A stretch of DNA of 64,000 nucleotides from Littorina saxatilis (GCF_037325665.1 NC_090250.1:47583627-47647626); one strand, 5' to 3'. Positions 18,702 to 29,263 are shown, counted from the first letter of the stretch. Notes: generated from the sequence alone by a model not told the origin. Numbers and translations: made by a program.

Positions 18702-19862
18702 TTTTCTCTTGGCGTGGAGTTCCACTCTCTTTATCCCAAGTGTGCAACGGCTTCTCCTCAAATAAGACAAGAGCTCTTGCTTGGTATCAGTACTATTTCA
18801 TCGCCTTGTAGCCTAACAACTGGAAAGCAAGTGCCAGGCTCCCAATATGTACTGACAATACTGTGCTCCCCCAAAACTCGAAAAGAAGACATATATATAT
18901 GTCCTGTTACATGTTGGTTATATTCTGATCTGAGCCTTTGTAGAAACAAATAAAACATCTATCAGAAGCACGGGATTGTACCAGGAAGAGCCAGCTGACG
19001 TTCTGGACAATTCTTTTCACGGCAATGGTGACGACCCTGCGCAATTATAAAACAGTACTAGTGGCAAATATTTCCTTTTTTCAGAAATTTGAGTTTTTAA
19101 CAACCTCTTTGCAGACCGTTGCACACCCTCCACGCGCGATGATTATACGGATGACAGCAAACCCTCCACTCCACTGTTTTGAAGAGGCTACGAACATTTG
19201 CCAGCAATATTAGGAAAGGAAAGTTCTTATACTTCCCATATCTGCGGTAATTACTGACACTTTGATTACAATGTGCATTATATATGTACGCATATATACA
19301 TATCTACGTATATTCAACATGTTCAGCTTGCGGCAAGGGGCAACATTTCATACTTAGTGAATGCAGCAGATTTACAATGCAAGGTGACCTTGCATTGTTC
19401 CACTGAAACGCAAGCCAAAAATAATGCAATGGAAATGGCGCTGATTTCAAAGCCTTCTTTGATTTGACAGTCTCAACAATGGCAGTCACGTGCGACCTTT
19501 TTTATTGAAGGAACAGCGCCTCTCTCTGTTGGACGAGTTTCCTGAGAACGCTTGAATTTCCGGTTCGCCTCATAATTAAACACTTGTTGCTACATGCCCC
19601 CATGCAACGTCCCTATCACTGAATGCCCCTTCTCCTCCGCTGACCCCTCCCTCCACCCCCCCCTCCCTCTAACCCCCCTCCCCTCCTGCCCCCCCCCCCC
19701 CCCCCCCAACGCCAACAAGCACAAACATACACAAGTCTAATTTCAGTTGCACCGACTTTTTCACCCCTATTTTTCAATAGCTTTCCCCGTACTCCCGTTT
19801 AATATTGCAGACGATGAAATACATTGATGCTACACTGTGATGCTACGTTGGAGGTCTTTCAG
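18702..19862. other. Region upstream of the receptor gene
   Basis: Probably contains the receptor promoter and 5' UTR, but I cannot place a TATA box or start site with confidence. A cytosine-rich stretch covers 19640-19710. TATATATATG near 18894 and ATATATGTACG near 19281 are simple AT patches. Confidence 0.4.
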
Positions 19863-19970
19863 GTTTGATGAGTTTGAACAGAACTCCACGGGTGGTGTAG
19901 ATGAGAAAGTGTCCAACTGGGTGGGAAGCAGCCGCTGGATTGGATCGGTTGAAATTGAGATTTGTTTGTT
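19863..19970 (+). pseudogene. Orphan exon resembling UFSP-type C78 cysteine peptidase
   Basis: After GGTCTTTCAG the plus strand reads FDEFEQNSTGGVDEKVSNWV and then GSSRWIGSVEIEICL. As I remember them, UFSP1/UFSP2 (UFM1-specific proteases) have a segment like FVGSRQWIGSIEVQLVL just before the region holding the catalytic Asp-His. The match over about 17 residues is the whole evidence. No convincing donor follows and no neighbouring UFSP exon was found, so it may be an isolated exon, a fragment, or part of a gene with exons outside the window. Confidence 0.35.
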
Positions 19971-20135
19971 ATTACCGTATCAGTTCTTGAGTCCCAACTG
20001 GGAACTTTCTTGTTTACACCACTCTGGACTCCATCATTCATTTCATATACGGTAGGACAACGAAGAGACTCCACGACCACCTTTTTGTGACGTTTTAAGT
20101 ACGCCTGATTTACAATCGTTGATTATTCCAGTGTT

Positions 20136-20138
<3 letters not shown>

Positions 20139-20193
<55 letters not shown>

Positions 20194-20314
20194 ACACACA
20201 CATTTATTCACACACACATACACACACACACACAAGCAAACACACTCTCGTTCACACTCACACCAACCCACACACACACTCACACACACATACACACACA
20301 CGCGCGCGCGCGCG

Positions 20315-20363
<49 letters not shown>
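20139..20363. repeat. Imperfect (CA)n microsatellite with a (CG)n core
   Basis: About 225 bp of CA repeats with ATTTATTC and TCGTTC interruptions and a CGCGCGCGCGCGCG run near 20301-20315. Alternating purine-pyrimidine throughout, a classic Z-DNA-forming composition. Confidence 0.97.
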
Positions 20364-20366
<3 letters not shown>

Positions 20367-20580
20367 AAAACAGGGTTTTTAACGGCCAGCGGATTAATGG
20401 ATTAGTTCTATTCATTCTTGGAGGAATTGGAACGAAGGTCTTTATTTTGAGGCAATAATATAAGAAACATAAAAGTCACGAAAAAAAATCAAGTTTTATA
20501 TAACTCTGTGGAAGACGCTAACGCCATAAGTAAATTGTATTTCACAATATTTTTCATAATAAAGGTCGAGCTTACCTATT

Positions 20581-20637
20581 ACCGCCCTGATATGGCCCTT
20601 CGTGGTCGGCTGGGCGTTAAGCAAACAAACAAACAAA
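20581..20637 (+). mobile_element. 57-bp 5'-truncated SINE tail with target duplication
   Basis: Matches the 3' end of the SINE at 56302-56606 (GATATGGCCCTTCGTGGTCG, GGGCGTTAAGCAAACAAAC). It is flanked by perfect 12-bp duplications AGCTTACCTATT at 20569-20580 and 20638-20649. Confidence 0.88.
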
Positions 20638-20732
20638 AGCTTACCTATTGCTGCTAAACTTTCAGCCCTCGTATCCGCAGAAACCCATATCACAGGAGAC
20701 GCACTAAAGAACGCAACATTCAATCATAATGA

Positions 20733-20945
20733 GCCTGTGGCACCAGTAGCGGGTGTGTGGCTTAGCTGATCTGTGACACCAGTAGTGGACGTGTGGCAGT
20801 TAGCGGATCTGTGGCACCAGTAGCGGGCGTGTGGCAGTTAGCCGGGATCTGTGGCACCAGTACCGGGCGTGTGGCAATTAAAGGATATGTGGCACCATAA
20901 CGGACCTGTGGCACCAGTAGCGGGCCTGTAGTATAGCGGATATAT
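20733..20945. repeat. About 50-bp degenerate tandem repeat
   Basis: Four to five copies of CTGTGGCACCAGTAGCGGGC followed by GTGTGGCAGTTAGCGGAT, with shortening and substitutions towards 20930. Confidence 0.85.
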
Positions 20946-21024
20946 TATCCTTAGCGGATTATGACTTTATTCAGTTCTTCTGCAAAAAAACACAAACACT
21001 GCAGAAAAAACGGATTTTCTGCAG

Positions 21025-21645
21025 CAGGGCCGGACTAGGCGAAGAGGAGGGGGGGGGGGTTGCCAGTGGTGGCCCAGGGGGATGTCCCCCCAGCTGGCGG
21101 CAGGGGCGGATCAGTTCATTTTATGGGTGGTTTTTTTCAAAAGTATATTGTGAAGATATGGGTGTGAAGGCGCGAAGCGCCGAGCCGACGGCGCGAAGCG
21201 CCTAGCTTGCTAGGGGGGTCCGGGGGCATGCCCCCCCGGAAAATTTTAAAAAAAAGGATGCAAAATGGTGCAATCTGGTGCATTCTGAGGATGATCATTA
21301 CCAGTTTCAGGCAGTAGATTTTGTCACTGATTAATACCCCAAAAATTGAAACTCAATGTAAAATAAAGAAATGCATACCTCATTCAATATTTTTATTTTT
21401 TGGCTGGGGGGGGGGGGGTCCGGAAACCCTAGAACCCCCCCCCCCCCTCGTTGTGGGGGTCAGGGGGCGAAGCCCCCTGAAGCTGATGGGTAGGTCATAT
21501 TCTGAGATAGGAAAATGGTCGCTCCTTGCATGAAACGGCATAAAATAAGCAATAATAAAAAAAAAATTAAATAAGTAAGGTACATGTTTAGGCTAGGGGG
21601 GGGGGGTTGCGCAACCCCCATAACCCCCCCGGTAGTCCGGCCCTG
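21025..21645. mobile_element. Inverted-repeat element with TGCAG target duplication
   Basis: Begins CAGGGCCGGACTA and ends TAGTCCGGCCCTG, a 13-bp perfect inverted repeat, with TGCAG on both sides (21020-21024, 21646-21650). The inside has long G and C runs, the phrase GGCGCGAAGCGCC, and a partial match to the element family at 23981-24250. No transposase. A 5-bp duplication does not fit Tc1; the superfamily is not assigned. Confidence 0.8.
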
Positions 21646-21742
21646 TGCAGCATAATGTTTACATGTTTTTCTGCGGCATTATTGCGATTAACTTTTTCTG
21701 CAGAAAAACCAACGTTCTTGTAAAGTAGTGTTTGCATTCGTC

Positions 21743-21768
21743 TCCCCCCCCCCCCCCCCCCCCCCCCC
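21743..21768. repeat. Poly(C) tract
   Basis: About 25 consecutive cytosines. Such tracts are common assembly-error sites. Confidence 0.9.
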
Positions 21769-22568
21769 GGATATCATAGCTTGCTCCACAGTGGACCAGT
21801 CAGAAGGCGTGTGGTCATTCACTCCCATTCATTCATTCGGCGCTCGGTGTTTTCTGGCCGTAATTTTCGACGAGTCTATCTCTCAACAGAGAGGGATCTC
21901 ATGTCTCCAATATTATAATGAGCAAGTACTGCAGAAGTGCTGCGGAAAAAATGTAAGAAGTTTTTCTGCAGTAAAACAACAGCACCGTTTTACTGCAGCA
22001 TTCTTTATTTCAATGTTACTGCAGTAAAATGTTTTGCTGCAGAAAAAAACGATGCTTCGGCGGGTGATGACATTATTCAGAAATGCTGCAGAAAAAAGTT
22101 TTTTCTGCAGCATTTCTGTTTTTCTGCAGAATAACTCACACGTGCTGAGGGAGGGGGTGGGTGGTGGGGGAGGGGGGAGGGTGTATGAGGGGTCCGGGTA
22201 CTTTGACGGCCATACTGATTTGCCGAAGTGATACCGAGGTTGTCAGTCAAACACTGTATAGCTACTCAGTACAAATAATGCCATGCTCCCTGTCACTCGA
22301 GCAGTGCGTGAACGCTGACACGGATCGGGATAAACTGCTTTTGTTTTGCAATATTTCTTTCCATTCTGGATTTCCGGACGCGGCACTGATGCCAGCCGGT
22401 TAGAGTCAAGTTCCAGCAGAGTTTGGGGGTCACAGCTGACGTAAGCCCACCGCTTGCCGTGACGTCGGCCGCTTCTTGGAAACATGTGTACAATTCGTGC
22501 TCTCAGAGTCCACAAGGTCTCGCAGAAGATGACATCACGTGATGCGCAGAAGCTGCAGACTGTTCAAG

Positions 22569-22643
22569 ATGTCGTATCGCTTTGTGGATCTCCGTACAAA
22601 TACCGACAAGACTGGCGAAATGACGCGATTGCCCAGATTTAGG
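22569..22643 (+). CDS. Cysteine-finger gene exon 1
   Basis: 25 codons from the ATG to TTTAGG|GTAAGC. No ATG lies in frame just upstream. The preceding 100 bases are moderately GC-rich and may hold the 5' UTR. Confidence 0.75.
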
Positions 22644-25600
22644 GTAAGCGCACTTTGACAGAATTACATTGTAATAATATTTAATTGTCAGATAGATCAT
22701 GGCTTCAAACGTTTCAGGTTGACTAACCAGAGGTGCGGGTGGCTGTGAAACGAAAGTGTCCAAAGTTTGAGAAAGATGTCAAAATGAAAAAGTGGAAACG
22801 GGAAGATTAATGGCAGTCTCAGTGTTGACACTTACTTACTGAAGTAAAACCGCGTTTATGAAAAGCAATAACTTCGGCTACGAAATTGAAGTTATTCTGA
22901 AAACCTTCCTCCGGACTCAAGGGACATGGAACATGTTGACGGAGAGAGTTATGAGCGTGCAAAACGATTTCAAACTGCAATACAACCGGTTTTTTTGTAA
23001 TACCAGTTATATGACTGGAAAGGCCTTTTATTTCCCCACCATAATTTTTGAATTTGATTGTGTTGTCGACTACAGGTTCTACTGTACAGACACTACTTTA
23101 TGTAAAATCAAGCTGTTTGCTGTATACATATTGGTAGGGGAATGGATGGTCTTTCCAGTCATCAAATGATCAATTTTATTTTAAGGCCTAAAAAAAAAAT
23201 AGGTGTGGTTACGGTAACCCGACCTACCCTATTTTTAGGGGCCGACCCTATAACTTTTTATTACATTTGTCAAAAACAAACAAAAAACACACACAAGAAA
23301 ACGAGTGCAGAAAACGCAATGAAAGCGAAAGCGCCCGAGTCGCACACTTATTTCCCTGTCAAGTAGGTTTAATTTGTACACATTAGAAAAAAAAGTTTTA
23401 AAAAAAAAGTGATTGCCAACCTTCCTACCCTATTTTTTTTTGGCTATGTTACCGTAACCACACCTTTTCTTTTTTTTTTGGCCTAATACAATAAACTGTC
23501 TCATCACAAAGATTTGCACTCTCACGCATGTGCCTTGTTTTTTTTTAAGCCGAGTAGTATAGAAAACCATGCATGCACAAACAAGGTGAATGCATCATAC
23601 ACTAAACTTATGTAACATTAAGACTTGTCAACTTTGCCATCCTTGGCAGTTTGCATGAAAAACAGTACCTTCCCCCCACCCCCAATGCAATTGGAAACAG
23701 GAGTACTTGGGCCACAGTTGTTTTGTGTTTGAGGGGGGGGGGGGGGGGGGACACCAGGAAAGTAAGCTGAACAGGTTTTTGTGTAGCTGTCATTCTGTTA
23801 GACTCCCAAACCACCCTGACCTGAAATTTGAGTGCAACATTTGCTGCTCAGAGTCGGAGACTGAGAACCTCTACAGGTTGTTCTCAGCAATGCTGTGCAT
23901 CACACTCATGTTGATCTAGCTGTTAGTTGACGTAGCTGCTCTCTTTTTTCATGTCCCCTAAGTTGGAATGATAATAATTACAGGGGCGGATCACATCATT
24001 TTTAAGAGGGGGTTTCCAAATTTCTTTTTGGGACGGATCGACGATGCAAAGTGTTTTCTTGAGAAACATTTTGATAAAAACAAGGAAAATAACATAGCAG
24101 TCTGGTGCTATCTGAGCCATCAATTTTTCTTTATTTTCAAATTTTTTTCTTTATCTTAATTTTTTGTTACATTAAATTAACACAAAAATTAGGCTGGGGG
24201 GGGGGGGGGGGTTCCGGAAACCCCGGAAATCCCCCCTGGATCCGCCCCTGAATTACCAATTGGATCTAGACAGTTGCCCTGAATGAAGTCTGTTTAGATT
24301 TAGAGCAAAGTGTAAAACATTTCATTGTTGACGCTGTCTTTAGTTGTTGACTTTGTATTATGTGTTTGGTCAGAATCCTGCGGCCGCCCTGGGTTTGCTG
24401 CCGACTCCCCGGTCCTGCCGCCTGCCGAACTCACCAGCATCCTCCCCGGACGGTAGCCGTGTGGCCTCACCAGATCTTGAAACCTCACCTATGCCTCATA
24501 CCTCATCTGTATCACACTCCCCACCTGGCCCAGAGGCCTCTCCTGAAATTCATGGCATGCTTACGCCCCAGACCTCACCACAGCCATACAGGTAAACCAA
24601 ACTTTGATCCCACGGTATCATTTGTTCTGCCCGTATTGTAGGGTTGTATTTCCGTGTTCCCTTGTCCCTAATATGTGTTTTACTTCGAAAAATTAAACTA
24701 CAATCTAGGTGTGTGTGTTGCAGCTTGCGTTATTCAGTGTCTTCCACTATACATGTCATGGCGGGGATGTAGCTCAGTTGGTAGCGCGCTGGATTTGTAT
24801 TCAGTTGGCCGCTGTCAGCGTGAGTTCGATCCCAGGTTCGGCGGAAATTTATTTCAGAGTCAAATTTGTGTGCAGACTCTCTTCGGTGTCCGAACTCCCC
24901 CCCGTGTACACTACATTGGGTGTGCACGTTAAAGATCCCACGATTGACAAAAGGGTCTTTCCTGGCAAAAATTGCTTAGGCACAGTTAATAATTGTCTAC
25001 CTATACCCGTGTGACTTGGAATAATAGGCCGTGAAAGGTAAATTTATATGCACCGAAATGGCTGCAATTACTGGCCGTATAAAATTTCATCTCACACGAC
25101 ATCACTGCGGAGCGCCTAGAACTGTACCCACGGAATAAGCGCGATATAAGCCTCATTGATTGATTGATTGATTGTCCGATGTGTGCCAGACTGTGTCTGT
25201 CCTCAACGTTAACCCCACTTGTTGTGTTCTTGCTGTGCTACAGGTATGAGCCAAAATGTCCCCAGTACTACATCACTTAATGTGTCTATATTACAGGTGT
25301 GTGTCTCAGTGCCCCAAGTACATCATCACAAGTCATGATCGCCCTGTGTCACAGGTGTGTGTATCGGTGTCCCCAGGACGACATTACAATGTCATTGTCT
25401 TTGTGTTACAGGTGTGTGTCAGTGTCCCCAGGATGGCATCACATGATCTCTTTGTCTTACAGGTGTGTGTGTCAGTGTCCCCAAGTATGAAATGACTGAT
25501 CTCTTTGTGTTACAGGTGTGTGTGTCGGTGTCCCCAGGATGACATCACATGATCTCTCTGTTTAACAGATGTGTGTGTGTGTCAGTGTCCCTAGGACAAC

Positions 25601-27704
25601 ATCACATGATCTCTCTGTGTTACATGTGTGTGTGTCAGTGTCCCCAGGACAACATCACATGATCTCTCTGTGTTACATGTGTGTGTGTCAGTGTCCCCAG
25701 GACGACATCACTTGATCTCTCTGTGTTACAGGTGTGTGTCAGTGTCCCCAGGACAACATCACATGATCTCTCTGTGTTACATGTGTGTGTGTCAGTGTCC
25801 CCAGGACAACATCACATGATCTCTCTGTTTAACATGGTGTGTGTGTGTCAGTGTCCCCAGGATGACATCACTTGATCTCTTTGTGTTACAGGTGTGTGTG
25901 TCGGTGTCCCCAGGATGACATCACATGATCTCTCTGTTTAACAGATGTGTGTGTGTGTCAGTGTCCCTAGGACAACATCACATGATCTCTCTGTGTTACA
26001 TGTGTGTGTGTCAGTGTCCCCAGGATGACATCACTTGATCTCTCTGTGTTACATGTGTGTGTGTCAGTGTCCCCAGGACAACATCACATGATCTCTCTGT
26101 GTTACATGTGTGTGTGTCAGTGTCCCCAGGACAACATCACATGATCTCTCTGTGTTACATGTGTGTGTGTCAGTGTCCCCAGGACAACATCACATTATCT
26201 CTCTGTGTTACATGTGTGTGTGTCAGTGTCCCCAGGACAACATCACATTATCTCTCTGTGTTACATGTGTGTGTGTCAGTGTCCCCAGGATGACATCACA
26301 TGATCTCTCTGTTTAACAGGTGTGTGTGTGTCAGTGTCCCCAGGATGACATCACTTGATCTCTCTGTGTTAACAGGTGTGTGTGTGTCAGTGTCCCCAGG
26401 ATGACATCACTTGATCTCTCTGTTTAACAGGTGTGTGTGTGTCAGTGTCCCCAGGACAACATCACATTATCTCTCTGTGTTACATGTGTGTGTGTCAGTG
26501 TCCCCAGGATGACATCACATGATCTCTCTGTTTAACAGATGTGTGTGTGTGTCAGTGTCCCTAGGACAACATCACATGATCTCTCTGTGTTACATGTGTG
26601 TGTGTCAGTGTCCCCAGGACAACATCACATTATCTCTCTGTGTTACATGTGTGTGTGTCAGTGTCCCCAGGATGACATCACTTGATCTCTCTGTGTTACA
26701 TGTGTGTGTGTCAGTGTCCCCAGGATGACATCACTTGATCTCTCTGTGTTACATGTGTGTGTGTCAGTGTCCCCAGGACGACATCACTTGATCTCTCTGT
26801 GTTACAGGTGTGTGTCAGTGTCCCCAGGATGACATCACTTGATCTCTCTGTGTTACATGTGTGTGTGTCAGTGTCCCCAGGATGACATCACTTGATCTCT
26901 CTGTGTTACAGGTGTGTGTCAGTGTCCCCAGGACAACATCACATGATCTCTCTGTGTTACATGTGTGTGTGTCAGTGTCCCCAGGATGACATCACTTGAT
27001 CTCTCTGTGTTACAGGTGTGTGTCAGTGTCCCCAGGACGATATCACATGATCTGCAAATGTCCCGAGTACAACATGATCTCTAATCTCTTTGTGTTTACA
27101 GGTGTGTGTATATATCAGTGTCTCCAGCACAACGTAATGTGATTTCTCTGCCTTGCAGGTGTGTGTGTGTCCATGTGATCTCTTTGTGTTACAGGAGCAT
27201 GCAATCGTGTCACCAGTACAGATCTCTTTGTGTCGCAGATGCGTGTCTTTGTGTCACCAGTACATCACCTGATTATCTCTGTTACAGGTGTGTGTGCCAG
27301 CGACCACAGTCCCTCATCATGTGTTCTTCATGTGGCTTCACTGTTACAGGTGTGTGTGCCAGCGACCACAGTCCCTCATCATGTGTTCTTCATGTGGCTT
27401 CACTGTTACAGGTGTGTGTGCCAGCGACCACAGTCCCTCATCATGTGTTCTTCATGTGGCTTCACTGTTACAGGTGTGTGTGCCAGCGACCACAGTCCCT
27501 CATCATGTGTTCTTCATGTGGCTTCACTGTTACAGGTGTGTGTGCCAGCGACCACAGTCCCTCATCATGTGTTCTTCATGTGGCTTCACCTTCACTGGGC
27601 GTGTGCGCAGTCCCTGCAGCGCGCATCCTTCCCAGATCTACCTGATGGACAATGAGGTGTGCCCTGAGTGCAGCTCCGCCTGTCTCAGGGAGTACAAGTA
27701 CTAA
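22569..27704 (+). CDS. Small cysteine-finger protein, three exons, complete
   Basis: I do not recognise the family name. Exons are 22569-22643 (phase 0, AGG|GTAAGC), 24374-24591 (phase 2, ACAG|GTAAAC) and 27536-27704, ending in TAA, for 153 residues. The N-terminus MSYRFVDLRTNTDKTGEM follows a good AAG-ATG context. The middle exon is rich in Pro and Ser (TSPMPHTSSVSHSPPG), probably disordered. The C-terminus has CVCQ, then CSSCGFTFTGRVRSPC, HPSQIYLMD, CPECSSAC and ends LREYKY. The eight or more Cys and one His suggest one or two zinc sites. Cytosolic or nuclear is likely, since no signal or membrane segment is seen. The frame is intact across all three exons. Confidence 0.82.
23185..23483. 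mobile_element. MITE with GGCCTAAAAAA / TTTTTTGGCC ends
   Basis: Left end GGCCTAAAAAAAAAATAGG with GTTACGGTAACCCGACC; right end GTTACCGTAACCACACC then T run and GGCC. A second copy is at 34568-34800. Length is about 300 bp with no coding capacity. It lies in intron 1 of the cysteine-finger gene. Confidence 0.82.
23700..23755. repeat. Poly(G) tract
   Basis: About 20 guanines near 23733-23751, in intron 1 of the cysteine-finger gene. Confidence 0.85.
23981..24250. mobile_element. 270-bp MITE with AATTA target duplication
   Basis: Ends CAGGGGCGGATC and GATCCGCCCCTG form a perfect 12-bp inverted repeat with AATTA on both sides (23976-23980, 24251-24255). Internally it has TTTTAAGAGGGGGTTTCC and a poly(G) run. 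It lies 120 bp upstream of exon 2 of the cysteine-finger gene. Confidence 0.88.
24374..24591 (+). CDS. Cysteine-finger gene exon 2 (Pro/Ser-rich)
   Basis: Acceptor TTTGGTCAG|AATCC and donor CATACAG|GTAAAC. 218 nt, markedly more GC-rich than its flanks, encoding LGLLPTPRSCRLPNSP, SPDLETSPMP and MLTPQTSPQPY. SP and TP pairs are frequent, as in proline-directed kinase targets (inference). Confidence 0.82.
24763..25180 (+). mobile_element. tRNA-derived SINE with LINE-like tail
   Basis: A box GTAGCTCAGTTGGTAGCGCG and B box GAGTTCGATCCCAGG, body CACGTTAAAGATCCCACGAT, then a 3' end TAGAACTGTACCCACGGAAT followed by (ATTG)n. The same 3' end closes the SINE at 28750-29262 and the LINE-like block at 53732-54105. 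Confidence 0.9.
25290..27060 (+). repeat. 51-55 bp minisatellite, about 33 copies
   Basis: Units read TTACAGGTGTGTGTGTCAG then TGTCCCCAGGA(C/T)GACATCAC and TGATCTCTCTGTG. Two forms alternate: TTACAG, which is a possible splice acceptor, and TTACAT, which is not. It fills intron 2 of the cysteine-finger gene and resembles the genuine exon 3 acceptor region, so I infer a common origin with 27281-27535. ORFs through it are not coding. Confidence 0.92.
27061..27280. repeat. Diverged units linking two arrays
   Basis: Four or five irregular units still carrying TTGTGTTACAG or TTTACAG, GTGTGTG and TGTC(A/T)CCAG(T/C)AC phrases. They bridge the 53-bp array and the 62-bp array. Confidence 0.7.
27281..27535 (+). 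repeat. 62-bp tandem copies of an exon edge
   Basis: GTTACAGGTGTGTGTGCCAG starts at 27281, 27343, 27405, 27467 and 27529. Each unit has the acceptor plus the coding stretch for CQRPQSL...CSSCGFT. Only the last copy continues into the rest of the finger. The unit is not a multiple of three, so partial inclusion would shift the frame. Confidence 0.95.
27536..27704 (+). CDS. Cysteine-finger gene exon 3 (finger and stop)
   Basis: Acceptor CTGTTACAG|GTGTGTG, completing an Arg codon, then CVCQRPQSL to REYKY and TAA at 27702-27704. This acceptor and the first 56 or so coding bases are repeated four more times upstream (27281-27535). Confidence 0.85.
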
Positions 27705-28017
27705 GCTCTCTGACTCTTATTAGTTATTACACTGTCTCTTCACAAGATGGACGCTTTCTTTCGGAGACTGAGTTATTTGTTAGGGTGTGGGTGATACCCC
27801 TCAGCTCACAAGCAGACCGAACAAGATGAGGAAAAGAACATTTCACATGCAGTTGAACAATTTTGACGAGATATTTAGTACAAAAAAGCAAGAAACTCAC
27901 AAAGAGTGTTCTTTTTGTTAGGATAGAGACACCTTTTGATGGCTGTTCATGCTTTGCACCTCAGTATGTGTTGTCACAGTAACTGCAATTTTGTAGGTAA
28001 CTTTAAACTGTTTATGT
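27705..28017. other. 3' flank of the cysteine-finger gene
   Basis: Probable 3' UTR and flank. No AATAAA can be placed with confidence. Confidence 0.4.
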
Positions 28018-28320
28018 TGGTCGTTGTCAGCGTGAGTTCGTCCCCACGTTCGGCGAGAGATTTATTTCTCAGAGTCAACTTTGTGTGCAGACTCTCCTCG
28101 GTGTCCGAACACCCCCGTGTGTACACGCAAGCACTAGACCAAGTGCGCACGAAAAAAAATCCTGTAATCCATGTCAGAGTTCGGTGGGTTATAGAAACAC
28201 GAAAATACCCAGCATGCTTCCTCCGAAAGCGGCGTATGGCTGCCTAAATGGCGGGGTAAAAACGGTCATACACGTAAAAGCCGTGGGAGTTTCACCCCAT
28301 GAACGCACAAACAAACAAAA
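28018..28320 (+). mobile_element. SINE lacking most of its tRNA-like head
   Basis: Starts within the B-box region (GTCAGCGTGAGTTCGTCCCC), shares ACTTTGTGTGCAGACTCTC and AATACCCAGC with 1349-1706 and ends CCATGAACGCACAAACAAAC. It gives the 3' consensus used to identify the truncated copy at 11552. Confidence 0.85.
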
Positions 28321-28329
28321 ACAGTTGAT

Positions 28330-28445
28330 GTAGGCTTATGTTGCTGCATATTTACTGGGTTTTTTTTGTGTGTTTTTGTTTGTTTGTTGTTTTTTGTTTT
28401 TTTTGTTGTTTTTTTGTTTTTTGTTTGTGCTTCCAACATTAACAG
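28330..28445. repeat. T-rich (TTTG/TTTTTG)n stretch
   Basis: Low-complexity run of T and TG. It has no other content. Confidence 0.8.
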
Positions 28446-28749
28446 TAAAACAAAAATCGCAAAACACAAGCAGTATTATTTTAGCCGGCATTGCATGTAA
28501 CTCCTGAGCTATGCAAGATGATTGTGTACTTGTGCAAGAACTAGCCTTCAAATGTGGTTTGTTAACTTTGATGAGACTTAGCTTTACAGGTGAACAATGC
28601 AGTTTGAGCATTTTTGTCAGAGAGGTCAAAGGTCAAAAGGTTTTTGTGTGTGTTAACTGGTGTTTCCAATGCTTCGAGTCTGTTGAAGGAGCATAGGTGG
28701 GGAATATATATATATGGTTGAAGAGAAGGGAGGATGTTATGCAATAGGA

Positions 28750-29262
28750 TGGAATGGTCGTGGCCGAGTGATAACGCACTTGCGCTCGGAAGCGAGAGGT
28801 TGCGAGTTCAACCCTGGGTCAGGGCGTTAGCAATTTTCTCCCCCCTTTCCTAACCTAGGTGGTGGGTTCAAGTGCTAGTCTTTCGGATGAGACAAAAAAC
28901 CGAGGTCCCTTCGTGTACACTACATTAGGGTGTGCACGGTAAAGATCCCACGATTGACAAAAGGGTCTTTCCTGGCAAAATTGTATAGGCATAGATAAAA
29001 ATGTCCACCAAAATACCCGTGTGACTTGGAATAATAGGCCGTGAAAAGTAGGATATGCGCCGAAATGGCTTCGATCTGCTGGCTGATGTGAATGCGTGAT
29101 GTATTGTGTAAAAAAATTCCATCTCACACGGCATAAATAAATCCCTGCGCCTTGAATATGTGCGATATAAATTGCATAAAAATTTTTTTTTAAATCCCTG
29201 CACTTAGAACTGTACCCACGGAATACGCGTGATATAAGCCTCATATTGATTGATTGATTGAT
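28750..29262 (+). mobile_element. tRNA-derived SINE with a double 3' end
   Basis: The head GTGGCCGAGTGATAACGCAC with GAGGTTGCGAGTTCAACCC resembles a Ser/Leu-type tRNA with long variable region. The body is like those at 48203 and 61602. It has one tail at about 29160 (GATATAAATTGCATAAAA) and then a second 3' end TAGAACTGTACCCACGG with (ATTG)n, suggesting a composite or a second SINE fragment. Confidence 0.85.
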
Positions 29263-29263
29263 T

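Larger units (their letters stand above)
20970..22130. repeat. Cluster of CTGCAG palindromes in A/T tracts
   Basis: At least ten CTGCAG sites, most inside AAAAACTGCAG or TTTTTCTGCAG contexts, concentrated at 20995-21025, 21690-21700 and 21925-22125. Many pairs can fold into short hairpins. The block is split by the inverted-repeat element at 21025-21645, which duplicated a TGCAG. Confidence 0.75.

Noticed and set aside
24763-25180. Functional tRNA gene at the SINE head
   Set aside because: The arms do not close properly and a SINE body with LINE-like tail follows.
25256-27060. Repetitive CVSVPRTTSHDLSVLHVC ORFs
   Set aside because: By-products of the 53-bp intronic array; frame changes from unit to unit.
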